DNA of 5,243 nucleotides from Oscillospiraceae bacterium. Its GTDB lineage: Bacteria; Bacillota; Clostridia; Oscillospirales; Ruminococcaceae. Below, one piece after another: positions 1-4,642 of the stretch. The notes below the pieces were generated by a model. The model saw only the letters and a program-made list of their open reading frames with translations, was not told where the DNA came from and searched no databases. Numbering within the stretch: position 1 is the stretch's first letter; each line of letters opens with the position of its first letter. Both the position numbers and the translations under genes were made by a program. The stretch covers positions 1-5,243 of the forward strand of contig JAITFV010000046.1 in assembly GCA_031281115.1 (NCBI GenBank), in the 5' to 3' direction.

Positions 1-125
1 GATTTATCTTCCTCATTGTCGGTATAAGTCAGCGAAACAAGGTATTTGTTTATATCCTCGCTCACGTCTACGCCGCCGATTTTGACTTTAATTTCCGTGC
101 GCCGCGCTAAATTTATCTCTCTCAT
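1..125 (-). CDS. Tail/baseplate hub protein, gpD (late control D)-like, N-terminal fragment
   Basis: Only the first 41 residues are inside the window; the gene continues past the left edge. It begins MREINLARRTEIKVKIGG and goes on with a VDVSEDINKYLVSLTYTDNE-like strand pattern. This resembles the N-terminal beta-barrel of P2 gpD / XkdQ / Mu gp44-type hub proteins, which form the baseplate centre beneath the tail tube and carry the spike. The start ATG (125-123) is preceded by GGAGG with good spacing and overlaps the stop of the gpX-like gene as ATGA, a usual sign of translational coupling. The assignment rests mainly on position directly after gpX, as in P2-type tails, plus the short N-terminal pattern. 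A different baseplate protein cannot be excluded from 41 residues. Confidence 0.6.
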   Translation of the reverse strand, partial: MREINLARRTEIKVKIGGVDVSEDINKYLVSLTYTDNEEDK

Positions 126-334
126 GATTTCCTCCACGGCGGCAAATCAGTTGTCGCAGGAATCTCCACAGCGGGAACGTCAAGTACAACCCCCGCCGGA
201 AAGATGTAATAGTGCAGGTGGCGCGGATTCGCTTTCATAAGCGTATCTTTAAGCATTTCACTGCCGAGCGTTTTAAAAGCCACACCGTCCCATGTATCTC
301 CCGACAGGGTTCTGTAAAATTGATTTTTCTGCAT
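122..334 (-). CDS. Phage tail protein X (gpX-like, LysM-type fold)
   Basis: Seventy residues starting MQKNQFYRTLSGDTWDG. The GDTWD motif near residue 12, the following AFKTLGSEML helix, the KANP motif near residue 35 and the FPAGVVLDVP segment near residue 50 match the compact LysM-like gpX family (P2 gpX), which usually has 65-75 residues. gpX is a small tail protein next to the baseplate hub. I chose ATG at 334 because family members start a few residues before the GDTW motif. An in-frame GTG at 361 would add nine residues but lies inside the arm of a terminator hairpin. The ribosome site before 334 is weak (AGAG). The stop overlaps the start of the hub gene (ATGA). The gene follows directly after a minus-strand terminator, so read-through seems needed for its expression with the tail operon. 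Confidence 0.85.
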   Translation of the reverse strand: MQKNQFYRTLSGDTWDGVAFKTLGSEMLKDTLMKANPRHLHYYIFPAGVVLDVPAVEIPATTDLPPWRKS

Positions 335-352
335 AATATAATCTCTATAACA

Positions 353-379
353 AAAAGACACTCTTAGTGAGTGCCTTTT
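353..379 (-). terminator. Rho-independent terminator before gpX
   Basis: Arms at 353-363 and 369-379 pair over 11 bp, with one G-U pair in the minus-strand RNA, around a five-base loop (364-368). On the minus strand the stem runs into a short T-run (356-352). Read on the plus strand the same pair becomes an A-C mismatch, so the minus direction is favoured, but a plus-strand T-rich tail also exists and the site may work both ways. It closes the moron-like cassette and lies only about 20 bases before the gpX start. Confidence 0.75.
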
Positions 380-390
380 GTTTTGCTTTC

Positions 391-489
391 TTAATTGTTT
401 AAAACCTCCGCAGCTTTCCGTGCATACTTATCTCGTTCTTCCTGCGATAGCGCGTTGAGTTTCGACAGTTTTAAATAACGGAAGCGCAA
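391..489 (-). other. Short unassigned reading frame after the RHH gene (possible -1 extension or remnant)
   Basis: An open stretch ends at TAA 393-391 and encodes a charged helical segment containing LSKLNALSQEERDKYARK. No ATG or GTG start is present; a TTG at 489 has no clear ribosome site. The frame is continuous with the -1 frame of the RHH gene through the run of seven A at its 3' end, so it could be a frameshift-made C-terminal extension (about 36 residues). It could also be a decayed gene end, or simply be untranslated. I do not recognise a family. The residue composition looks protein-like rather than random, which is the only direct support. Confidence 0.25.
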
Positions 490-507
490 AGCTGTTATTC
501 TTTTTTT
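474..507 (+). repeat. Small inverted repeat followed by seven T on the plus strand
   Basis: AATAAC (474-479) pairs with GTTATT (494-499), and AGC (483-485) pairs with GCT (491-493), with a three-base bulge (480-482) and a GCAAA loop. C then T7 follows (500-507), which resembles a weak plus-strand rho-independent terminator. No plus-strand gene is visible for it to end, so antisense transcription is the only role I can suggest. It overlaps the RHH stop codon. Confidence 0.3.
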
Positions 508-665
508 ACTTGTAATTCATTATAAACCGTTTCTATTCCACGTCTTATAATGTCTGATTTAGGCAACCCAGTGTTTTCGCAACAAAAATTTAACATATTT
601 AAATCCTTGTCGGAAAGTCTTACGCGGTATTGATTTGTTTTTGGGTCGTCTGTTGGTCTTCCCAT
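495..665 (-). CDS. Small ribbon-helix-helix (CopG/Arc-type) DNA-binding protein
   Basis: Fifty-six residues starting MGRPTDDPKTNQYRVRLSD. The MGRPTxxPKT start, the alternating basic/hydrophobic beta strand YRVRLS (about residues 13-18), a first helix (DLNMLNFCCENT), the turn GLPKSD and a second helix (IIRRGIETVYNEL) form the typical ribbon-helix-helix pattern. Such proteins dimerise, insert the beta ribbon in the DNA major groove and often repress their own cassette. Family members of this MGRP type are about this length, so the gene seems complete. The start at 665 has only a weak GGA ribosome site; the stronger GGGGGTGA further upstream serves a different frame (620-682). The gene lies downstream of a GC-rich terminator in the same cassette as the 54-residue gene. 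A likely target is the palindrome at 916-957, but that is inferred from position only. An antitoxin role is possible, yet no recognised toxin partner is present. Confidence 0.8.
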   Translation of the reverse strand: MGRPTDDPKTNQYRVRLSDKDLNMLNFCCENTGLPKSDIIRRGIETVYNELQVKKE

Positions 666-682
666 TTTCTTTTCCGTTGCAT
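620..682 (-). CDS. Possible 20-residue leader peptide overlapping the RHH start
   Basis: ATG at 682 follows a strong GGGGGTGA ribosome site and opens a 20-codon frame (MQRKRKWEDQQ...) ending TAA at 622-620. It overlaps the first 15 codons of the RHH gene in another frame. The peptide is highly polar and matches no family known to me. It may couple translation to the RHH start seventeen bases downstream, or the ribosome site may just load ribosomes that reach the weaker RHH start. Low confidence as a real peptide. Confidence 0.25.
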   Translation of the reverse strand: MQRKRKWEDQQTTQKQINTA

Positions 683-703
683 TTCACCCCCAATCATTTA
701 AAA

Positions 704-730
704 GGGGCAGGGAGGGCGGCTCCCCGCCCC
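704..730 (-). terminator. GC-rich rho-independent terminator after the 54-residue gene
   Basis: Arms 704-714 and 720-730 pair over 11 positions with a single A-C mismatch and a five-base loop, nearly all G-C. On the minus strand it is followed by TTTT then AAA (703-697). It begins 6 bases after the stop of the 54-residue gene and lies about 20 bases before the leader/RHH region. The U-run is short, so partial read-through into the RHH gene is plausible, and it could set the ratio between the two products. Confidence 0.75.
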
Positions 731-736
731 GTGCTC

Positions 737-901
737 TTATTTGTTTTCGTCTATGATTTCCTGTGCCTCTTTGAAAGTTTCTTTGCCTAAAATAACTTTC
801 ATGTCAAGAATGTGCTGTTCTTGGGTTATTAATCCGCGTTCAAGTTTGATTGTGCTGTTAGCAATTCCTCTTGTGTAGCTGTCAAATTCTTGTTTTGTCA
901 T
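737..901 (-). CDS. Small hypothetical protein, first gene of the moron-like cassette
   Basis: Fifty-four residues starting MTKQEFDSYTRGIANSTIKL and ending with a charged helix (ETFKEAQEIIDENK). The start at 901 has a textbook AGGAGGTG ribosome site eight bases or so upstream. The protein is soluble-looking, mainly helical and slightly acidic (about ten D/E to eight K/R), with no cysteine, signal peptide or membrane segment. I do not recognise a family. Its own near-consensus promoter and a strong terminator make it a self-contained transcription unit between the tape measure and gpX genes, the pattern of a phage moron expressed from the prophage state. Moron products often alter host surface, phage exclusion or regulation, but nothing in this sequence tells which. 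A toxin or antitoxin partner of the RHH protein is an alternative. Confidence 0.8.
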   Translation of the reverse strand: MTKQEFDSYTRGIANSTIKLERGLITQEQHILDMKVILGKETFKEAQEIIDENK

Positions 902-915
902 GTTTTCACCTCCTG

Positions 916-957
916 TATAATGATATTTACAAGTTCCCCTTGTCTGTTATCATTATA
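916..957 (-). promoter_or_regulatory. Large palindromic operator over the cassette promoter
   Basis: TATAATGATA (916-925) and TATCATTATA (948-957) are a perfect 10-bp inverted repeat. Inside it ACAAG (929-933) and CTTGT (939-943) form a second, nearly concentric repeat. Further out, CCTGTAT (912-918) mirrors ATACAGG (960-966). The dyad covers the -10 box, the expected transcription start (about 945) and reaches the ribosome site. Since the outer arm includes the -10 box and would not be fully transcribed, it is more likely a protein-binding DNA site than an RNA hairpin. The RHH protein of the same cassette is the obvious candidate binder (inference). Confidence 0.6.
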
Positions 958-980
958 ACATACAGGTATCCATAAGTCAA
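952..980 (-). promoter_or_regulatory. Strong sigma-A/sigma70-type promoter of the moron-like cassette
   Basis: On the minus strand TTGACT (980-975) is followed by a 17-base spacer and a perfect TATAAT (957-952). Five of six plus six of six consensus bases at the ideal spacing is a strong housekeeping promoter. Transcription should start near 945 and reach the 54-residue gene after about 40 bases of leader. It sits 30 bases after the tape measure stop. Confidence 0.85.
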
Positions 981-1010
981 GAGGTTTTATGTGAATGTTG
1001 TGTGAAATAT

Positions 1011-4000
1011 TTATTTATACCTCGTTCGCTTTTCAAATACTTCACTTTCCCGAATCATATCTGCAAATTCCCGCTTTAAACCCTCGCGCTCGCGCTGTAA
1101 TATCCCCTCTAAATCGTCCGACGCATTGCCCTCGATTGTAATCACAGGCGCATAATTAACCTCGACTTTTATTTCCTTACCGCTTGAATCTGCAATAGTT
1201 ACATTAATCGGCTCAACACTCGTTCCGCGTGTTTTTGCTGATGAATTGCTCATATAGGCAGGCTCTTGAAGTCGTCGGTATTTCTCTGAATTTGAAATTC
1301 GCTCTTCAAAATGAGCGCGCATAACAGCATCATCTTCATAATATTCGCGCATTATCGCGGCGAATGTATCACCTTTTTGCGTGTAATAATCCGCTGCCGC
1401 TTCGAGTGTCAAGAATCCGCTTATATTATCTTTTACCCTTTGATTTAAAGCACCGTCTACAAATACCGGATTTCTGTATGTGTTCCCAATGCTGTCCTCA
1501 AGAAGATTTCTTGTGTCAAATAATGATTTGTTTGAACCCGCAATAATAGAATCATAATCGCCCGATGTATGCCATTTGCCTACAAAACCCGACAACAACA
1601 TCTGCGCTGTACTCATATTATTAAAAAGATTTCTTTCCGCAGATTGTACCTGCCCGAGTGCTTTTTCAAAAACATTTCTAATTTCAGCATTTATAGCTTC
1701 AATATATTCATGAGCAGATTCCTGTGAAGAACTTCGAGAGAGTTCTAATAACTTTATAGCTTGCTCAAATTCATATCTTGAAATTTGACCGTGTTCGTAA
1801 TCATGTTCAACACGCCACATTCCGGATTCGTATAATTCGTCTTGTGCTTTTTGCGCTTCATGTATAGCACTTATTAATTCATCTTTGTATTGAATAAGCC
1901 TTTCAGCTTCCGCTTGTGCCGCTTTATAATCAGAACCAAAATCAATTTGTGAAAAATTACTTATTTCTTTTTCTAATGTGCGGCGTTCTTCAAGGGTTTC
2001 GAGGGAGCGTAAATAATCCATAGCCCTTTGAAACTCTTCGTGTTCTTCTTGTGTAACCCCTTCTCCTTTTCCTCTATAAATAGCATTTAAGTAATCATCT
2101 ATTGTTAATTGTGCGTTGGTTACATTATCGTTATGCCCACGGTTAAGTCCCTCAAGTCCGCCAACTACTTTCGCAACGTCAACGCCGAGTTCGGACGCTA
2201 TTCCGGCGGCATTTTTGAAACCGTCAATCATACCCTCAAACCTAATATCAGTAATTTCATTTAATAATCTTGCTAAATCGGCGATTGGTTCGCGTAAAGC
2301 CTCGGCTTCTTTCGGCGATAATGTACCATGTTGTCTTAAATTATTACCGTAAATGTCTATATCTCGGCTTGCGCCTTGTATATCATAGCGTAAATTATCA
2401 ACGCTTTCCCTTGTGGCAATTGTAGCCTGTGCGTTTTCATAAGCGTATCGAGTGTTTTTGATAAATTCGTCAGTTATTTCACTTAGTTTTCTTCCGCCAT
2501 TATCGAAAAGCAAGGGGTCAGCATATAACTCACTTAATTCGCGCATTTTTGCCTTGTTTAATTCAACCGCAGTCGCAAGCCCTGCAAGCGTCAGCCCCAC
2601 ACCCGCGACTACAGGATTCGCTGTTTGCAAAGCTCTCGCAAGCGTTCCCGCCCCTGCCGCCGCACCGTTCGCCATCATCTTAAAGCCTATGATTTGCTTT
2701 GTCGCCGCCGCTTTAGCAAGTATAAACCCCTTAACCCCAACCGTCAGCACTGCTATTTTCCCGCCAAGCTCCACAACCTGCCGCACCGTTTCGGGGTTTT
2801 CCTTTACCCACCCGCTTGCGGAATTTATCATGCCCGTCATACCCTGCGCGGCTTCACGAATCTTCGGCAGAAATATTTCACCGACAGACATTCCGAGTTC
2901 TGATATAGCCACTTTATTTAAAGCCAAATCGCCCTTTAAATTATCAAGCTGCACCCCCGCCATGCCCGCCGACTGTCCGAGCCCGTCATACTTCTCGCTT
3001 GCCCCCGCAATGTTATCACTAAGTTCCCGAATACTGTCAATGCCTTCATCGGCAAGCATATTCCAACCCTTTTGAGCAACAGTATCAAATATTGTCTGCT
3101 GATAATTATTTTTCTGTTCGTCGGTAAGGTCGGAAAGACTGTTCTGTAAATCACCCATAATATCAAACATATCACGGCTTGCACCTTCGGCGTCATATAA
3201 CCTAACGCCGAGTTCTTCAAGCGCACCCGCTGCCTTATCGGTAGGGGTTGAAAGGTTCCGCAGAATCGCGTTGAGTGACGTTCCCGCCGCGCCGCCTTTT
3301 AACCCCGCCTCCGACATAACGATTAACTGCGCGTTAACGTCATTGATTCCAAAACCCGCATTTTTCGCCGAACCGCCCACATTTACGTAGGATTCCGCAA
3401 TCTGCGAAAGATTAAGGTTCGTCAGTGACGTAGTATACGCCATGCTGTCCATAACGGCGCGGGATTCCTCCGCTTCCATATGGAAGGTCTTCATCGCCGC
3501 ACTGGTGAAGTCGAACACCAAGCCTATTTCTGTGCCGGTGCCTTTGGCTAAATTTGTCCCGTACCGCATCTGCTCAATTACAAGGTCTAAATCTCCGCCC
3601 GCCTCGACAAGCATATTCGCCTTGGAAGCAAGCTCCTGTATAGGTGTTCCCGTTGCCTGCGAAACGCTGCGTACTTCATCACCGAGCCGCTTCATCTGCT
3701 CCGCGTTATATCCCGTCAACGCCGCGATATTGCTCATTTCCGCTTCAAAGTTCGCAGCAGGGGTAATAAAGGCTCTGTAAAATGCTGCGCCCGCTGCGGT
3801 GACAACCGCCGTTGTCGCCAAAAAGTCTGCCCGCGCCCTTGAAAGCGCGGCGGCGTTTTCTTTTTCCCACTTGTCAAGGTTCGCGAGTTTTTCCTGCTCT
3901 GCTTTTAGTTTTCTGTATTCCTCGCCGAGCTTTTCGCTCTCGGAAGACAAGTTTCGGGTATCAACACCCGATTCTTTCAATTTATCATTAAGTCCCGCAA

Positions 4001-4280
4001 GTTTTTCTTCCTGCTTCTCAATCTGCTTGTTTACTTTATTTATTTCAGAAGCCTTTACGCCCTCGGTATTAATAAGTTCTTCTTTTTTTGCTTTGAGGTC
4101 GGCGATTGCCTTTTCAGTGTTGCGATAAGCCGAAACATCGCCTTGCACTTTGTTGAGTTCACTAACCCGTGTTTGCAATCCTCTTACAGATTCGGAGGCG
4201 GTGTTGAAACTACTGCGGAAATTAGAACCAAGCTCGGCTTTTATTGCCATTATCAGTTCGTATTCTTTACGACTGCTCAT
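1011..4280 (-). CDS. Tail tape measure protein, TP901 family
   Basis: This protein of 1089 residues sets tail length and occupies the tail tube lumen until DNA injection. Residues about 40-145 are a long charged coiled coil. Residues about 150-180 are hydrophobic. From about 180 to 500 comes the conserved TP901 core (NFEAEMSNIAALTGYNAEQM; then ELASKANMLVEAGGDL, GLKGGAAGTSLNAILRNLST, and a Q-rich IFDTVAQKGW segment). Around 500-580 is a strongly hydrophobic Ala/Gly-rich stretch that may insert in the host membrane during DNA entry. The remainder is helical with coiled coils, ending in a short beta segment (VTIADSSGKEIKVEV, then APVITIEG) and a final EF-x-RT-RYK helix typical of Firmicutes phages. 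The start has an excellent AGGAGGTG site. No lytic or peptidase domain was seen. The last third is clearly more AT-rich than the core. Position between chaperone and gpX supports the call. Confidence 0.96.
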   Translation of the reverse strand: MSSRKEYELIMAIKAELGSNFRSSFNTASESVRGLQTRVSELNKVQGDVSAYRNTEKAIADLKAKKEELINTEGVKASEINKVNKQIEKQEEKLAGLNDKLKESGVDTRNLSSESEKLGEEYRKLKAEQEKLANLDKWEKENAAALSRARADFLATTAVVTAAGAAFYRAFITPAANFEAEMSNIAALTGYNAEQMKRLGDEVRSVSQATGTPIQELASKANMLVEAGGDLDLVIEQMRYGTNLAKGTGTEIGLVFDFTSAAMKTFHMEAEESRAVMDSMAYTTSLTNLNLSQIAESYVNVGGSAKNAGFGINDVNAQLIVMSEAGLKGGAAGTSLNAILRNLSTPTDKAAGALEELGVRLYDAEGASRDMFDIMGDLQNSLSDLTDEQKNNYQQTIFDTVAQKGWNMLADEGIDSIRELSDNIAGASEKYDGLGQSAGMAGVQLDNLKGDLALNKVAISELGMSVGEIFLPKIREAAQGMTGMINSASGWVKENPETVRQVVELGGKIAVLTVGVKGFILAKAAATKQIIGFKMMANGAAAGAGTLARALQTANPVVAGVGLTLAGLATAVELNKAKMRELSELYADPLLFDNGGRKLSEITDEFIKNTRYAYENAQATIATRESVDNLRYDIQGASRDIDIYGNNLRQHGTLSPKEAEALREPIADLARLLNEITDIRFEGMIDGFKNAAGIASELGVDVAKVVGGLEGLNRGHNDNVTNAQLTIDDYLNAIYRGKGEGVTQEEHEEFQRAMDYLRSLETLEERRTLEKEISNFSQIDFGSDYKAAQAEAERLIQYKDELISAIHEAQKAQDELYESGMWRVEHDYEHGQISRYEFEQAIKLLELSRSSSQESAHEYIEAINAEIRNVFEKALGQVQSAERNLFNNMSTAQMLLSGFVGKWHTSGDYDSIIAGSNKSLFDTRNLLEDSIGNTYRNPVFVDGALNQRVKDNISGFLTLEAAADYYTQKGDTFAAIMREYYEDDAVMRAHFEERISNSEKYRRLQEPAYMSNSSAKTRGTSVEPINVTIADSSGKEIKVEVNYAPVITIEGNASDDLEGILQREREGLKREFADMIRESEVFEKRTRYK

Positions 4281-4308
4281 TTAACCCACCTCCTTTTTGC
4301 AATTGCAT

Positions 4309-4335
4309 AACAAAACAACCGCCTAATGACGGTTG
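4309..4335 (-). terminator. Hairpin terminator or attenuator before the tape measure gene
   Basis: CAACCG (4316-4321) pairs with CGGTTG (4330-4335) around an eight-base loop. Reading the minus strand the stem is followed directly by TTTTGTT (4315-4309), the form of a rho-independent terminator. It lies about 30 bases before the tape measure start. It could catch transcripts escaping the toxin terminator, or act as an attenuator of tail transcription. The six-base-pair stem is modest. Confidence 0.55.
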
Positions 4336-4358
4336 CTCAAAATATTTTTAAATCAGTA

Positions 4359-4387
4359 TTGACATTTGTTATACAACAAGTTATAAT
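4359..4387 (+). promoter_or_regulatory. Perfect consensus promoter for the plus-strand antitoxin RNA
   Basis: TTGACA (4359-4364), 17-base spacer, TATAAT (4382-4387): twelve of twelve consensus bases at ideal spacing. Initiation is expected at A4394 or G4395. No reading frame with a ribosome site follows; instead a terminator comes 45 bases later, so the product should be a short untranslated RNA. It is the only convincing plus-strand promoter in the window. Confidence 0.85.
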
Positions 4388-4394
4388 ATTAGTA

Positions 4395-4478
4395 GAGCAT
4401 ACCGATAGACGGTCGCTCCCAAACAGTGCTTTAAGTAAAAGCCGCCTTATGTGAGAGTTAGGCGGCTATTTCCTTTTT
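4395..4478 (+). ncRNA. Candidate antitoxin RNA of a type I toxin-antitoxin locus (about 84 nt)
   Basis: The transcript defined by the consensus promoter and the terminator at 4440-4467 would be about 84 nt. Its 5' end folds into a hairpin: GAGC (4395-4398) with GCTC (4415-4418), and ACCG (4401-4404) with CGGT (4410-4413). A single-stranded CCAAACAGTGC stretch and the terminator stem-loop with a 12-base loop follow. It overlaps the 3' end of the convergent toxin mRNA by roughly 40 nt, including the toxin stop codon, so the two terminator loops are fully complementary. The layout matches the Fst/RNA II (par of pAD1) and TxpA/RatA types, where a strongly made short RNA blocks a small membrane toxin mRNA. 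Its 5' GAGCATACC and GCTCCCA elements are repeated in the toxin leader. The RNA is inferred from signals, with no homologue recognised. Confidence 0.6.
4440..4467. terminator. Bidirectional terminator shared by toxin mRNA and antitoxin RNA
   Basis: AGCCGCCT (4440-4447) pairs perfectly with AGGCGGCT (4460-4467) around a 12-base loop. On the plus strand it is followed by a T-rich tract with T5 at 4473-4477. On the minus strand TTTTACTT follows (4440-4433). Both directions therefore look like rho-independent terminators. The toxin stop codon (4468-4466) sits on the edge of the stem. Confidence 0.85.
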
Positions 4479-4549
4479 CTATCATTTAACACTAATCGAA
4501 GTACGTTACATACAACCAGTGCGAGCGTCAGAAATTCCAACCACTCCAT
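4466..4549 (-). CDS. Small hydrophobic membrane peptide, probable type I toxin
   Basis: Twenty-seven residues: an N-terminal MEWLEFLT, a hydrophobic helix (LALVVCNVLRLVL, about residues 9-21) and a basic tail NDRKRK. A single short transmembrane helix with a charged C-terminus is the shape of type I toxins such as Fst, TxpA and the holin-like toxins of Firmicutes, which damage the inner membrane. It has no close resemblance to a named family that I can claim. I chose ATG at 4549 because GGGGG lies eight bases upstream; an in-frame ATG at 4564 (five residues longer) has no ribosome site. That Shine-Dalgarno sequence is paired in a hairpin, so translation looks repressed by default. The gene has its own weaker promoter and faces the plus-strand RNA. 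It is too short for routine gene callers. A small phage holin-related peptide or an unexpressed frame are alternatives. Confidence 0.65.
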   Translation of the reverse strand: MEWLEFLTLALVVCNVLRLVLNDRKRK

Positions 4550-4557
4550 AACATCAA

Positions 4558-4573
4558 CCCCCATTTCTGGGAG
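4558..4573 (-). promoter_or_regulatory. Hairpin sequestering the toxin Shine-Dalgarno sequence
   Basis: In the minus-strand RNA CTCCCA (4573-4568) pairs with TGGGGG (4563-4558) around a GAAA loop: six pairs, one of them G-U, closed by a GNRA-type tetraloop. The paired G-run is the ribosome site of the 27-residue peptide. Bases 4573-4571 can instead pair with GAGCA at the 5' end of the same mRNA, so two exclusive folds exist. Confidence 0.6.
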
Positions 4574-4606
4574 CAGGATTGACCGCACTACCGTGATGGT
4601 ATGCTC
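4568..4606 (-). repeat. Toxin 5' leader, homologous in inverted orientation to the antitoxin RNA 5' end
   Basis: Read on the minus strand the leader holds GAGCATACC (4606-4598), ACGGT, then GCTCCCA (4574-4568). The plus-strand RNA has GAGCATACC (4395-4403), ACGGT (4409-4413) and GCTCCCA (4415-4421) in the same order. The leader has about ten additional bases, which form an inner hairpin (ACC and CAC with GTG and GGT, 4600-4582). GAGCA (4606-4602) can pair with TGCTC (4575-4571). The two RNAs thus carry same-sense copies of one element, on opposite strands. Confidence 0.65.
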
Positions 4607-4614
4607 AGCTTTTA

Positions 4615-4642
4615 ATTATATAACAGTTTTATAGTTAGTTAA
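4615..4642 (-). promoter_or_regulatory. Probable promoter of the toxin mRNA
   Basis: On the minus strand a perfect TATAAT (4620-4615) stands 16 bases downstream of TTAACT (4642-4637), which matches the -35 consensus at four of six positions. Initiation near 4608-4606 would make the mRNA start at GAGCATACC, just as the plus-strand RNA does. It is clearly weaker than the opposing antitoxin promoter, the usual balance in type I loci. The -35 box touches the first palindrome of the cluster. Confidence 0.55.

Noticed and set aside
46..240. Plus-strand 64-codon frame
   Set aside because: Antisense to the gpX and hub genes, which overlap by ATGA with a good ribosome site.
335..361. GTG at 361 as a longer start of the gpX gene
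   Set aside because: It lies within the terminator stem, and the added residues do not fit the gpX family.
2452..3075. Plus-strand open frame of 207 codons
   Set aside because: It lies fully antisense to the tape measure core, has no ribosome site and encodes a low-complexity Ser/Pro/Ala sequence typical of a shadow frame.
2936..3226. Minus-strand 96-codon frame inside the tape measure gene
   Set aside because: Out-of-frame shadow of a clearly real gene, with no family-like features.
4550..4564. ATG at 4564 as the toxin start
   Set aside because: No ribosome site precedes it, and it is itself part of the hairpin holding the G-run that suits ATG 4549.
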